Source: Phlegmacium glaucopus
Taxonomy: Eukaryota > Basidiomycota > Agaricomycetes > Agaricales > Cortinariaceae
NCBI GenBank assembly: GCA_015039465.1
Contig: MU130357.1
Location: 115,888-179,887, forward strand
DNA: 64,000 nt
Direction of reading: 5' to 3'
The position numbers and the translations under genes were made by a program. Shown here one piece after another: positions 42,781 to 53,535 of the stretch. The stretch's first letter is position 1. Every line of letters begins with the position of its first letter. The notes under the pieces are model-generated. The model saw only the letters and a list, made by a program, of their open reading frames with translations, was not told where the DNA came from and did not search any database.

Positions 42781-44013
42781 TTAAGCCTTAGGCGGGTTAC
42801 TCGTCTTGTGCGTGTGCAAGCGTAGGTTGAGAGGGAGCATATCGATATGTAATTTACCTAAATAATCCAGGCAGCGCCAGTATTCGAGGAAGGCATGTGA
42901 ACGCCAGCGACCAAATTTCTTCACCATATCTGGTGGTACTCCCGAAACAAGGTAGAAAGTAGTCCTGCCGATACGGAAACAATGACCTGTGATTCTCGGG
43001 TATCCTTTCTTGGTCGATCGTAGAATATGGTTGATGCGACGAATGAATTTTGATCTTGTGAGGGTGACGACGGTATTGCTGGCATCACGATATGCAGCGA
43101 TAGGATGGGTGATGTGTAGTCTGTTTTTAATGAAGTGCTTGTGTATGGCATGAATAGGGTCTAGCGGTGGTTCCTGCCGAGGAATCCAAACATCATCACC
43201 CCGGGCTTTCTGAGTCTTAGACCAAGGGAGGTGCAGATTGCAGGCACCGTTGGACGCGGTAGACTCCGCAATATGTGCAAAGGTGGCATGACGGTGTGGG
43301 TCAAATTTTTTCAGGTCCTGAGTAGGAGGTAGAATTTCACCGATCCGTAATTGACAGAAAAACGCAAGGCAGCAGATGGCTCGGATGCAGTTGTCCATAC
43401 CCGATGATCTATCCAATCCTGCATTCAGATCGTCGAGCATCGAGATTGTGACTGGGGCTCTTTTGCTGAAGAAGGAGGAGGGTGGTCGCAATTCTTCGAC
43501 CCCTTTAAGGGTCAGCCTTAAACGCTCGCCACCATACCATGGCAGGCCTCTCCTCGCGTGCTCCTTTTTAATCACGGAAATCTTAGCGCTTACAGTTTTC
43601 CCTGCGAGGCGGCCAGCATATGACGAGGACCATGCCATGAGCAAGTCTTCCCTAGCAGGCAGAGCGTCGACGTCACGGATCCCGAGGCCGTGGCAAAAGG
43701 AGAGGAATTCGCGTAATCTGCTTGCGTCCTTAAGCTGAGTTGACTTGCTGGTCGCAGCATTTTGAGTGTGGTTGATTCTGCTGATGAACTCGGTCGGTAG
43801 CGTAAATCTGGGTTGGTCTAGGTTTGTTAGGGGTAATGCAGGGTGAGGCAAAGATGGCCGTGACGGGTATGGCTGAGGGCGGAAGCGTCGATATGCTGTA
43901 TGGCCACCATGGAGATGGGCTAAGTTATATAACTCGTGAGAACGCGTAGTAGAGTGAACTTGTCTGAAGGGAGGCATCGCGACGTGAAGATGGGTGATAC
44001 GAAGGATTGACAA
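42781..44013 (-). CDS. tyrosine recombinase of the DIRS-like element
   Basis: 410 residues at most; a start at one of the early Met codons is likely. An N-terminal SAM-like core-binding half (QLKDASRLREFLSFCHGLGI, AGKTVSAKISVIKKEHARRG) precedes the catalytic half. Catalytic residues visible: Arg in FFCQLRIGEIL, the H-x-x-R pair in ITGHCFRIGRTTFY, the GRW(R/K)S segment KFGRWRSHAFLEYWR and its Tyr. It would insert the double-stranded circular cDNA by site-specific recombination. Same reading frame as RT-RNase H but separated from it by 57 nt with stops. Confidence 0.85.
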   Translation of the reverse strand: MSILRITHLHVAMPPFRQVHSTTRSHELYNLAHLHGGHTAYRRFRPQPYPSRPSLPHPALPLTNLDQPRFTLPTEFISRINHTQNAATSKSTQLKDASRLREFLSFCHGLGIRDVDALPAREDLLMAWSSSYAGRLAGKTVSAKISVIKKEHARRGLPWYGGERLRLTLKGVEELRPPSSFFSKRAPVTISMLDDLNAGLDRSSGMDNCIRAICCLAFFCQLRIGEILPPTQDLKKFDPHRHATFAHIAESTASNGACNLHLPWSKTQKARGDDVWIPRQEPPLDPIHAIHKHFIKNRLHITHPIAAYRDASNTVVTLTRSKFIRRINHILRSTKKGYPRITGHCFRIGRTTFYLVSGVPPDMVKKFGRWRSHAFLEYWRCLDYLGKLHIDMLPLNLRLHTHKTSNPPKA

Positions 44014-44070
44014 ATAAAGCTGTATTTATGCAGGGAGAGCCTGGACAGTGTTGGAATTGAGGCTCAATCA

Positions 44071-46149
44071 TCATAGACGCAAATCATGGTAATCTACAGG
44101 TTTGTGTACATACAATAAAAGGTGGGGAGGTAGTCTAGGTGGGAAAGGAAATAGTAACTTCTTATTAGGGAAAGAACCCCTTGAAGGGCCATCGGCAAGA
44201 TTGTCTGATGTCGCGACCCACTCAGACGAGATCCAGATGCTGTGTTCTTGGATGAGTTTGACGATTTCGTGGAGAATTGAGTTTTGTTGGGTGCCTCGAG
44301 AGCGACCTGCCTTAAGGGCGCCCACAACACCTTGATTGTCAGAACGAATGATAATGTGGCATCCAGAGAATTTCCCGGAAATCAATGTTCGAACCGCGAG
44401 TTCCACTGCGACCATCTCGGCCCACCCAATGTCACGGCCCTCTGCTTTCCATCCTTCCTTCAACTGCCACGCGAGCCACTTGCCATCGAGGATGAGGCCT
44501 ATGCCCCAAGTTGTGGAGGCATCCACGAATAGGAGGGTATTTGATGGACCAGGAGGACGAACGATCTTCATGCCGACGAATGCGTCCTGGAGGCGATTCG
44601 ACCACCATTCTAAATCCTCAAAGGTGCTAGCAGAAACGCGGTGCTTTACCATGTTCGAATGATTTGACTTAAAACCGCCTCGAAACTTGTACAAGGTGAC
44701 CAGATGAGAGCGGCCTTCGGGTATGACTAGGCAGACATGGTTCAAGGTGCCGATAAGTTTTTCGGCATCCTTGGCGCTATGATAGGAACCAAGGGACCAG
44801 GATTGGAGCCGATCCCGGTACATTGCCTTTTTGTGCTCAGGAAGCTCAACGGTTTTGGCAGAAAGGTCCCACCAGAAGCCGATGTACTTGAAAGAAGTTG
44901 AGAAGTCGATGAATTTCTCTGGGGCCCAAGGCCATCCCAGGCACGCAGCAACGTCCCATATAAGTTGTGATGAGTAATTGAATTCGAATGAGCCATCTGA
45001 ATGTCGTCTGGAGGGGTAACGAAAGAATATGAAATCATCAACCCACTTAATGAGCGCGTCCACACCGTAATGGAGTAGAATCCAGACCATTGCATCAGCA
45101 ACTCTCCCAAAGATTCCAGGAGAAGGAGAAGCGCCAAAATTCAGGACATGGTTGAGGTGTATAAGGTTCTTAATAGAGATAGCCAAGAAACGGCGAGCGG
45201 ATGGGTGCAGAGGAATGTTTCGAAAAGCAGATTCCACATCAAAAATTGCCGCCTCGGAACCTTCAGGTGCATCCGCCACCAATAAATAGCACTCGGAAAA
45301 AGAGCCCCACAGGCACTGGAATTTTTTCGAGTCTATCACAGTGTTGATTGAGGTTTCCATCGGGTTGATAATGAGCTTATGAGAGGTATCACGGGATAAT
45401 GAAGAGAGATCAATGCAATTCTTATTCTGGGGATATGAATGATTTACGATAACACGACGCTTGCCACAGGCCTGAGTAACGACAGCGAGGGGTGCAGTAC
45501 GGAAGTGTCCTATCAATGAGAAAAGGTCATGAGGTTCGTATCCGTGGGAAATTCTACCGAGTTCAATTTCTTTCGCGTATTTCGATATAACAAAGTCTTC
45601 ATCCTCCTTGGAGGTGTAGTGGTTTCGCGGAATGGAAGTGCAAGAGAGAGAGAAGTTTTCTAAACCACAGTGAAAGCCCTGCCGGAGGCCTAAAGGAATG
45701 TCGTGAAATTCATCATAGATGCCAGCATCACGGAGAGCAAACTCCCAAGCATCAGCATTGAGCTTGGTCACAATCGGAAAGATGCAGTCAGGTGGGGCAC
45801 CTGGCGGAACCATGGGCGAGATCTCCACACAGGGAACAGGAGTGGCTGTATGAACAGGCTGGACCTCGACGACATCCGGAGGAAGCGACGTTAAAGGCAA
45901 TGCAGACGATCTTGTTGCCATGCTGGCGGTCGACCCATTTGCCGTGCTCGTTCGTTGTGAGACGCTTGGCGTTGCCCTGATGGTCCTTGTGGGAATGCAG
46001 TTCGCCGCAGAGGTAGCACCGAAAACCGGGAGTTGGTTGGGCGAGAAAGGACTGTGGGGGTCCCCCCCGGTGATGATGGGAGAATGAACCGCTAGGTGGA
46101 CCTCTGTGCCTGCCGCGGGATCCAGAAGAACTGCTGCCACCGACGGCAA
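44071..46149 (-). CDS. reverse transcriptase-RNase H of the DIRS-like element
   Basis: Opens in overlap with gag. RT core blocks: LAVVTQACGKRRVIVNHSYP, AIFDVESAFRNIPLHP (first catalytic Asp), NFGASPSPGIFGRVADAM, KWVDDFIFF (the YxDD-equivalent), and SFKYIGFWWDL..TVELPEHK (the thumb-like segment). RNase H follows: LLFVDASTTWGIG (Asp), WAEMVAVELAVRTL (Glu), IIIRSDNQGVVGALKAG (Asp), ATSDNLADGPSRG (Asp). The W-V-D-D variant is typical of DIRS-like RTs in basidiomycetes. The frame is +1 relative to gag. It ends with a stop at 44071-44073. Confidence 0.85.
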   Translation of the reverse strand: MPSVAAVLLDPAAGTEVHLAVHSPIITGGDPHSPFSPNQLPVFGATSAANCIPTRTIRATPSVSQRTSTANGSTASMATRSSALPLTSLPPDVVEVQPVHTATPVPCVEISPMVPPGAPPDCIFPIVTKLNADAWEFALRDAGIYDEFHDIPLGLRQGFHCGLENFSLSCTSIPRNHYTSKEDEDFVISKYAKEIELGRISHGYEPHDLFSLIGHFRTAPLAVVTQACGKRRVIVNHSYPQNKNCIDLSSLSRDTSHKLIINPMETSINTVIDSKKFQCLWGSFSECYLLVADAPEGSEAAIFDVESAFRNIPLHPSARRFLAISIKNLIHLNHVLNFGASPSPGIFGRVADAMVWILLHYGVDALIKWVDDFIFFRYPSRRHSDGSFEFNYSSQLIWDVAACLGWPWAPEKFIDFSTSFKYIGFWWDLSAKTVELPEHKKAMYRDRLQSWSLGSYHSAKDAEKLIGTLNHVCLVIPEGRSHLVTLYKFRGGFKSNHSNMVKHRVSASTFEDLEWWSNRLQDAFVGMKIVRPPGPSNTLLFVDASTTWGIGLILDGKWLAWQLKEGWKAEGRDIGWAEMVAVELAVRTLISGKFSGCHIIIRSDNQGVVGALKAGRSRGTQQNSILHEIVKLIQEHSIWISSEWVATSDNLADGPSRGSFPNKKLLFPFPPRLPPHLLLYVHKPVDYHDLRL

Positions 46150-46873
46150 CAGTACTATTTCGATGATTCTGGAAGGTAGATGCAGCGGTCAATGGTTGTC
46201 GTAGCAGCTCGAGGATGGACGGAACCAGGTTCTTCATCTTGAATTGATGAAAGACCGGTTCATCGAAGATGAGACCAAACGAATCGTCACGGCGGCCAAC
46301 CCAAGATGTATATGATTCGATGATGTAACCGCGGTATGAAAACCAGTCCTGGGTGTAATCCGGCCGAGCAGCGATTATGCTGAAAAATTCCTGAAACATG
46401 CCAGCGCAATCCAGTGCTCGCTGGCCGCCTGGAAGGAGGTCGTCTCCAAGGATGAGATACTTCCTCAATCCACGTATGAAATTTTCACGGATCTCGGTGA
46501 AATCATCGGTGGAGATGTGGTGGTCTCTTGCCGGTGTAAGCGTCTTTTGCTTCAACCTTATCTCACCCCTCTCATTCATCCCTATCTCCGTGTCAAACGC
46601 ATCAGTGGATCGTGTCGCATTTGAACAAGCCTTGTGTGTGCACAAGGAAAGTGGGATGTAGTTCTTGAATCCGCTCCGCAACTCCTTGATCACCGCAATA
46701 GGTAGCTCACTAGTTGCGTTTGTAATGATGCGGGAGAAAAATTGTCGTGTGGGTTGGGGACGTTCGACGCTGGATGTTGGATACGAGGCAGTGGAACCCA
46801 AAGCGGTAGCTATGGCGGCAATGAGCTCCGCACTGACGGCAGGGTGCAAGTTCACAGTCTGAGGTGCATGCAT
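45788..46873 (-). CDS. gag of the DIRS-like element
   Basis: 361 residues from MHAPQTVNLHPAVSAEL. The middle holds a helical block (ENFIRGLRKYLILGDDLLPGG, AGMFQEFFSIIAARPDYTQDWF), then a Gly/Ser/His/Arg-rich linker and two Cys/His clusters: CYLCGELHSHKDHQG and CSYSHSCSLCGDLAHGSARC. Such zinc-binding tails are seen in DIRS and Gypsy Gag. Its last 362 nt overlap the RT frame, and expression of RT by +1 frameshifting or internal initiation is inferred. Confidence 0.75.
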   Translation of the reverse strand: MHAPQTVNLHPAVSAELIAAIATALGSTASYPTSSVERPQPTRQFFSRIITNATSELPIAVIKELRSGFKNYIPLSLCTHKACSNATRSTDAFDTEIGMNERGEIRLKQKTLTPARDHHISTDDFTEIRENFIRGLRKYLILGDDLLPGGQRALDCAGMFQEFFSIIAARPDYTQDWFSYRGYIIESYTSWVGRRDDSFGLIFDEPVFHQFKMKNLVPSILELLRQPLTAASTFQNHRNSTVAVGGSSSSGSRGRHRGPPSGSFSHHHRGGPPQSFLAQPTPGFRCYLCGELHSHKDHQGNAKRLTTNEHGKWVDRQHGNKIVCIAFNVASSGCRRGPACSYSHSCSLCGDLAHGSARCPT

Positions 46874-47157
46874 CGGGGGGGGGACAAGAGGGCTAGGAGC
46901 TTGAGGAGCATCATGCTCGAACAGGTGGCGATCAGCGAGATCGTGGGATGCAGGGGAATGCAGGGGGTTCGGGTGACGAATACTCCTGCTGTGGGGCTGG
47001 TAACCCTGGGAGGGTAAATGGGCTGACTATATGCGCGTTAGTGTGGGAATAAGAATTGAAAAGGAAATTGACGAACGCCATGCGGGCGGATTGCTGAAAC
47101 GCTGGGTGTACAACCCTGGGGACGAATCTGATCAGGCAAAATGTCATGTGGATGTGA

Positions 47158-48195
47158 CTATATGCGCGTCAATTTGGAGAAAAGCATAAAAATGAAGAAA
47201 CTGACAAGTGATGTCTGTGTTTGCGTAGAGGCAACATGCATGGGCGCAAGAACATGGGCGCTCCCCTCCGGAACGCGGTCAGAGGGTTGACCCAGCGGGC
47301 CATCTGAAACTGTGAGAACAGTGCGAGGATGATTCGCAAGCAACTGTCTCGTATCGCAAGGACCAGCAGGCCTTAGACGCTCGGAATGTGGGGAGAAGGC
47401 ATTTGCAATGCGTCCCACAACATGAGCCAGTGCATAGCCAGGCGTTCTGAAAGCATCAGAGATTGGCAAAAGACCTGCAGCAGCAGCCCAAGCGGTGTTG
47501 CTATCACGCGCGCGGTGTGAAGTTGATGGCCGTCTCCCTTGCAAGGGAGAGGTAACGCTAGTGCTCATCGGATGGTGAAGGAGGGGGTTGGAAGCAATTG
47601 GGCTCAAGACACGTGCCGTGTCAGGAACAGAGTGACCGGAAAGTGCAGGGGTGGAGGGCAGGATGCGCATAGGATGAGAGATGACGGGGACCTGGCCTCG
47701 ACGTGGAGACTTGGGACCATCGCTGGTGGCAGAACGCTTATGGCCTGAAAAAGACCCTCCAACAACATCCATACTCGCCTGGGGTATGCTGATGTCCCGA
47801 GAGCCATCAACATTCCCAGGTGGGTCCGAAATGTCGCTGGGTTGTGCCTGCAAAGAAGGGCTTGCCTCGACCGGCGATGGGAGGACTTCATAAACGTAGC
47901 CAGCAACGCGTCTGGTGCCAGGAAGGGTGGTGGAGAACGTAGCGGTGGGTGGAAGCATCGGGATTGGGGTGGTCTGGGAAGCCACACGCGATGACCGACG
48001 AACTTCCATCCGAGAAATGTTCGGAGGAGCCTTAACTCGACGAGTTGGGCCCGCCCTTGGGTGTCTCTCGGTCTCTACAACAAAGGCGTCCGACAAAGGT
48101 CCAGACCCTTGACCGCTATCCGTACCGTCTTCGGGTGATATGGACGGATTGGGGCGAATGGTCTCGACGTTGGGAATAACGGTATTCTGAGGCAT
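47158..48195 (-). CDS. Ser/Pro-rich N-terminal ORF of the DIRS-like element
   Basis: 345 residues from MPQNTVIPNVETIRPN. Low-complexity, rich in Ser, Pro, Thr and Arg, no recognised domain. It may be an extra ORF or the first exon of gag: a donor-like GTCAG lies just after TQTQTSL (about 47208) and an open stretch precedes gag (47147-46932). No homologue is recognised, so the role is inferred from position only. Confidence 0.55.
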   Translation of the reverse strand: MPQNTVIPNVETIRPNPSISPEDGTDSGQGSGPLSDAFVVETERHPRAGPTRRVKAPPNISRMEVRRSSRVASQTTPIPMLPPTATFSTTLPGTRRVAGYVYEVLPSPVEASPSLQAQPSDISDPPGNVDGSRDISIPQASMDVVGGSFSGHKRSATSDGPKSPRRGQVPVISHPMRILPSTPALSGHSVPDTARVLSPIASNPLLHHPMSTSVTSPLQGRRPSTSHRARDSNTAWAAAAGLLPISDAFRTPGYALAHVVGRIANAFSPHSERLRPAGPCDTRQLLANHPRTVLTVSDGPLGQPSDRVPEGSAHVLAPMHVASTQTQTSLVSFFIFMLFSKLTRI

Positions 48196-48726
48196 TAATA
48201 GAAACTAGAATTGGGTAAAAACGAGGAAACGCGTGAAGAATGGCGAAAGGCGTATTCGAGACTGAGAGTCGAAAGGGAAAAAGGGTTTGAAAAGAAAGAG
48301 ATGAAGTCTACAAGAGAATGGGAGAAAAACGCGAAAAGAGTCTGAAAGGAATGTATGCGAAAAGATTGTAAATGAAAAATATTGTAAAGAAAAGTGTATT
48401 GTGGAAGAGAAACGAATAAATAACCAGTAAACGCGAACGAACAAAAACCGCTTGTTGTGGATGAAAGCAAGAGGTAAAGAATCACATGATCTCAATGCGA
48501 TTACATTTCTACCACGCAAAACATCGGTACATTACACCTCGTTCCTCCTTCATCTACCTCCACAGTCGTGATTGCAGTGTCACATTGCTCCCGGAGTCAT
48601 GACATTTTGATAGGCGCCCAACCTTGATAACAGATGCCAGTGCGATCTCTCCCATCCTTCCATTACAACACCACCATCGCATCTGAAGCACACAATTCAC
48701 CCAATCTATCCCCGGTCATACTTCAC

Positions 48727-49644
48727 ATGTTTTCCATGCCTACTCACGAACCCAGCATTCCGCATAGTGAGAAATTCTATTTCCCTGATTCTGCTGGTGG
48801 TCTCAGCGTCTTCAAGGTAAATAACTAGATTCAACGTCTTGTCCTATTCGCCTTCAAGTTCTTTGCCTTATTGTTACATGATTTCCTTCTTAGGTCGCCG
48901 GGATTTACTATAAAGTCCATCGCTACTTGTTAGATCGAGAATCTCCGGTATTCAAGGAAATGTTCTCCTCTCCACCGCCGTACTATGAGGGTCGGGACGG
49001 GCGGAACAAAGAAAGACCAATTAATATTCCGGATGTGAGCCGTTCAGAGTTCGAGGCGTTGCTTGATTTCCTTTATAATGGGTAATGCGTTCATCATCAC
49101 ATGGATGTTTATTTTCTGTTGATTCCATCAATTCAGAGGATTCTCATGCTTCAAGTTTGACCTTTTCATTCACTTAAAGGATATCGAGATATCTGCCAAT
49201 GCAGCTCCAAAACAAAAGATAAAGTTATTTGAAGAAACGATAACAAATATTCGACGTCGACTATTCGAGGACGGCACATTCACAATACTCGATCTACTTT
49301 CCATTTCACTTCGTTTTGAGTTTGACCGGATCGCCAAACTGGCCGTTGGTATTATAGATTTATTAGACAAATGGCACGCTCCAGATTTCGTGACCTGGCA
49401 GGGGGATCTCCAAGTCATAAAAAGGATAAAAATGGCATTAAGACACGACGCCTTGCAACATTGGTGTCTGCCTGCTCTTCAGGTCTTAATCAGTCGTCCA
49501 GCTCCACTTACGGCAGAAGAGGGTAGGAGCCTTGGATATCGCAGGATGTCAATAATAGCAGCAGAAAGAGAGAAGGCATCGAAGTCCGGTAACAGCAACA
49601 TTAAATCCATTCCTCCAGGGTTTCTCTTTCCATGGTCAGATTAA
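48727..49644 (+). CDS. BTB/POZ domain protein, copy 1
   Basis: Exons 48727-48816, 48894-49081 and 49137-49644 give 261 residues. A frame-conserved start MFSMP is shared with copy 2; an upstream Met (48634) is not shared and is less likely. The BTB fold is visible as FYFPDSAGGLSVFK | VAGIYYKVHRYLLDRESPVF with SEFEALLDFLYNG; the middle exon covers the core. The C-terminal half is helical (FTILDLLSISLRFEFDRIAKLA) as in the many basidiomycete BTB proteins of unknown function. The 5' flank from about 48575 is duplicated before copy 2. Confidence 0.8.
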
Positions 49645-50330
49645 CGCTTATGATAGGGCTCAAATTTTCTTTCCATTCACACCATTTCTTCATCTCACGA
49701 TCCCAAGTTCGATCCTCCACTTCCTTCAATCTTTGTACAGTATTCACGTATATACTTGAAAGCCTTAAATGAAAAGAGTCCCATCATCTTCATGAGAATC
49801 GTCGGCAGTGCAAAGCGCTCAACCATGGTTTTGGATGTCCACGGAGAGGTATGGGTTATGACAGAGTCAACTGTAGAGATCTTGACAGGCATTTTACCTG
49901 ATGAACCCCCTGCCGATACGTTAGACTTGACTACCTATATTGTCCGTTGGATAGGAAATGCGTAAGCTCTCTGAGACCCCAAGAAGGTCAGATTATCAAA
50001 GGTCCTCCGCCGATATCACGTAGATCACAAGGACCGCAGGCTCTATCCAACAAGACTGCTTTGCATGCATTTTGTCGGTTAATACCACATCATTATCACT
50101 ACATATTCGCGGTGGGTTGGGAAATGGTTTTGGAGATCATTGTGCTGTAGTCTCTTCCATCTGTCTGTCGATATATCCATAGAAGTGGACGTAAATCTAG
50201 GTCTCAATACCAAAACGAGTGACATCGATTCTAATTTATGCTTTCAATTCTTCAGAGAAAAATCCAGTGACAACTGATACGTACCAAATATCATTTGCAA
50301 TGCGGCGGAACCGTATGTCGGCCATTTTGA
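49645..50330. other. intergenic with a fragment of a convergent frame
   Basis: Minus strand 49660-49745 reads VQRLKEVEDRTWDREMKKWC, also present after BTB copy 2 (53632-53545), so a short piece of a convergent gene was duplicated with the BTB gene. 49755-49815 is a copy of the dispersed motif AAAGCCTTAAATGAAAAGAG. Nothing further supported. Confidence 0.4.
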
Positions 50331-51025
50331 TTAGCCTAAATGCTTCTTTGCACTCTGCCGTACGCGTGTGTCAAATACATTGCTCTTGATCGGGCTATGC
50401 GCCGTATGGAAAGGATTCATCAATGTCTACGAAGGGGTTAACGTTTTCAACTATCGTACTCGAGGGAAAACTGACCTTTACATACAACTCCCAAACGTCC
50501 ATGAAAAACGACTTGATCCCGTCATCATTTTTACCTTCATGCAACAACACGAACTTCATATCTGCCAGGGATCAGTATGGACATAATAAAAAGCATAAAG
50601 CTAATATCTCTTACTTCCCGGCGTGATAAACGCAGATACCGTCCATTCATTGAACTTATCTACAGACTTGAAATACCTGTCTGGCTTCAGTCATCAATAG
50701 GTCACGGAGCAACACAATAATATCCGCACATTGTGTTCTCCTTGCGCATCACGTCCTCGATCACGTCCAGGCTGGCATTAGCGATCATCTGAATTACATG
50801 TCTGTCCTGTCCGCCTCCCATACGTACTGGCCCGCCCGTCGTTTGTTGAGGGGCATTCGAAGCTCCAGACAATGCAGTAAGGGTCCCAGCAAAAGCAGAC
50901 GTTGACCATGTTGGCAGATTAGCTGCAAGAGGCGATGGGACGTTTATTACGGGTTTCGTTGACTGGTGTGTAAGACTGTACAATGGAGTATCTGAAGGTG
51001 ACAGCAGGAAAAGATGATGCGACAT
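50331..51025 (-). CDS. TRS20: TRAPP complex subunit 2 (sedlin / Trs20)
   Basis: Exons 51025-50730, 50676-50615, 50561-50476 and 50426-50331 join to 179 residues. They read MSHHLFLLSPSDTPLYSL, a Ser/Ala/Pro insert common in basidiomycete orthologues, GGGQDRHVIQMIANASLDVI, MYFKSVDKFNEWTVSAFITP, GNMKFVLLHEGKNDDGIK, SFFMDVWELYVKTLMNPFH and SPIKSNVFDTRVRQSAKKHLG. This is the longin-fold sedlin family, a core subunit of the TRAPP tethering complex that acts as a Rab GEF in ER-Golgi transport and autophagy. The gene is intact and lies convergent to BTB copy 1. Single-copy housekeeping gene by family. Confidence 0.92.
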
Positions 51026-51676
51026 TGTAAGCCTATAATTTGAAGGTGCACCGTCCGCAAATGGTTGCGGCCGCTTAATCAGTGCACAGCCACATCGAAA
51101 CTGCCAAATTCACATCGACTCTAAAACAAAAAAACTCAAGTATTTCAGGCATTCTACGCCGTAGAATTGATACCCGTGTAATTAAAAATATGTAAAGTAT
51201 GGTAAATAAAAATTTATTCTATAGATCATCATTGTCCGACTCATATTGTAAGATAGATACTTACTTTACATTTTGTGTGCTTATACTCTACAACAATTAG
51301 ACAAAAAAAAACATTCTCAACTTTGAGTACAACAAACAATTTCAAGCAAAAAATAAAAGAATATTTCATCACGATTAGGAAGAAAGATAGACAATAGATA
51401 TAGAAAAAGTAGTTTCGCTATATCAGCCGTCGTTACTCAATCGTTACTACACTTGAGATCATGACAAAACAACAACGGTTGGAGCGAGGAAACAACGTAA
51501 AAAAATATTCAGCGGGGATGGATTCCCGCATTCGGTCCTTCTGACTCATGACCGCATCCCAGAACGGATCGTCTTTACGATCGCAAACCCGCCCTTAAAG
51601 CAACCTTAAAGTCACCTCCTTCTTGCCTCCTTCATAGGTGGGTGGTTTATGATGATCCGTTTATAAAATACCATGG
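51026..51676. other. intergenic, TRS20 promoter side
   Basis: AT-rich, with A/T runs around 51120-51420. No coding frame supported. Confidence 0.4.
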
Positions 51677-51679
51677 ATG

Positions 51680-52290
51680 TTACCTTCTTCACACCTTCCG
51701 ATTGGTCCCACCAAAAAAATGATTTACCGCCCGTGTACTATATGCGTCATGGGCGGGTCTGACTATATTGTGTACAGGAGTGAGTCAGGTTCGAAAGCCT
51801 TAAATGAAAAGAGTTCCATCAAGTCTCATGAGACTTTTCAATACACGGTCTTCCTTGGAATGGACGCCACTGAGTCGGGTTTGAAAACCTTCACGAAAAG
51901 AGCTCCATCAACTTTGTTGCCGAAAATGGATTCGAAGTGGCATATTTTATTCGCCGAAGGCAACATATGTGTACAAAGCATCTTACTTAATGCGTTGAAG
52001 AAAGTATTAGTGAGCCTGTGGAGAATTGTGTCGCGTTGGGCAACAGATAATGCACGATAGAATAGCAATTGCACACCAGACCCCCGGCCCAGAGTGACTC
52101 TCAGGCTCGTAGGCTTAGCCTTTCGCATTCAGACATAAGTGGAGTGAGAAAGGTCTAGCTCTTCGCATCGCGTTGAGTTTATAATTCCAGCAGGACGAAG
52201 AAACATCGACTGGGGCCGGGATTAGGAACCAGGCAAGACAGTCAGCCTAGAGCCTGAGGGTAAGATCCCAGCAAGGAACCCGATGTCAGC
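51680..52290. repeat. segment duplicated at 53815-54280
   Basis: Shares, in order, CACCTTCCGATTGGTCC, ATTTACCGCCC, GGGCGGGT, AAAGCCTTAAATGAAAAGAG, CTTAATGCGTTGAAGA, CTTCGCATCGC and AACATCGACTG with the region after BTB copy 2. Open frames in it (51677-52060 plus) have no recognised motif. Confidence 0.65.
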
Positions 52291-52606
52291 CCAGTCGGCG
52301 GGACCAATAAATTAATCGCCCTGAGGCAGATGCCAATACTATTCAAACCTCTATCCCTGACGACGGATACTTCGAATCTGGAGTCTGCTCAGGCGGGTCG
52401 TCCGGCTTAAAGCGGACCAAATAAAAACAATGATAAGTAGTGAGGATTGCAGTGTCACACTGCTCCCGAGAGCTGCTCCCGAGTCGTGACATTTTGATAG
52501 GCGCCTAACCTTGATAGCGACTTTTCTTTCCCAACGCTTCCCATTACAACACCACATCGCGTCTGAAGCACACAGTTCACTTAACCTATCCCCGGTTATA
52601 TTTTAC

Positions 52607-53535
52607 ATGTTTTCCATGCCTAATGACAGTGACGAATCCATCACTCTGCAGAGTGAGAAATTCTATTTCCCTGATTCTGCTGGTGGTCTCAGCGTCTTCA
52701 AGGTAAACAGCTAAATTTATCTTCTTGTTTTATTATCCTTCAAGTTCTTTGAATCATTGTCATATAATTCCTTCTTAGGTCGACGGGATTTACTACAAAG
52801 TCCATCGCTACTTATTAGAACGAGAATCTCCAGTATTCAAGGCAATGTTCAACTCTCCACCGCCTTATGGGGGCCAGGACGGACAAAGCAAAGAAAAACC
52901 AATTAATATCCCGGATGTGAGTCGTTCAGAGTTCGAGGCGTTGCTTGATTTCCTTTATAATGGGTAATGCGTTCATCATCACATGGATATTTATTTTCTG
53001 TTGATTTCATTAATTCAGAGGGTTCTCTTGCTTCAAGTTTGACCTTTTCATTCATTTAAAGGATATCGAGATACCTGCCAGCACAGCTCCAAAACACAAG
53101 ATAAAGTCATTTGAAGAAGCCATAGCCAATATTCGACGTCAACTATTCGAGGGCGACGCATTCACAATACTCGATCTACTTTCCATTTCACTTCGTTTTG
53201 AGTTTGAAAGGATCACCAAAATAGCTGTTGGTATTATAGATTTATTGGACAAATGGCACGCTCCAGATTTCGTGTCCTGGCAGGACAATGAGACGGGGGA
53301 CCTCCGAATCGTAAAAAGGATAAATATGGCATTAAGACACGACGCCTTGCGACATTGGTGTCTGCCTGCTCTTCAGGTCCTAATCAGTCGTCCAGCTCCA
53401 CTCACAGCAAAAGAGGGTAGGAGCCTTGGATATCACAGGATGGCAGTAGTAGCAGCAGAAAGGGAGAAGGCAGTGAAGTCCGGTAACAGCAACATTAAAT
53501 CCATTCCTCCAGGATTTCTCTTATGGTCAGATTAA
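52607..53535 (+). CDS. BTB/POZ domain protein, copy 2
   Basis: Exons 52607-52702, 52779-52963 and 53019-53535 give 265 residues in the same three-exon plan as copy 1. FYFPDSAGGLSVFK | VDGIYYKVHRYLLERESPVF, SEFEALLDFLYNG, then a helical C-terminal half. Differences include MFNSPPPYGGQDGQ in place of the copy 1 MFSSPPPYYEGRDG and a 4-5 residue insertion (DNETG). No lesion. The 5' flank from about 52445 (GATTGCAGTGTCACACTGC) matches that of copy 1. Confidence 0.8.

Larger units (their letters stand above)
42640..48530 (-). mobile_element. tyrosine-recombinase (DIRS-like) retrotransposon
   Basis: Four open frames run on the minus strand in the order N-terminal ORF, gag, RT-RNase H, tyrosine recombinase, all without stops. 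Use of a tyrosine recombinase in place of a DDE integrase defines DIRS-order elements. The 5' leader (48200-48530) is pyrimidine-rich on the coding strand. I did not find the terminal repeats, so both ends are approximate. The right edge cannot pass 48575, where the duplicated BTB gene flank starts. Confidence 0.75.
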
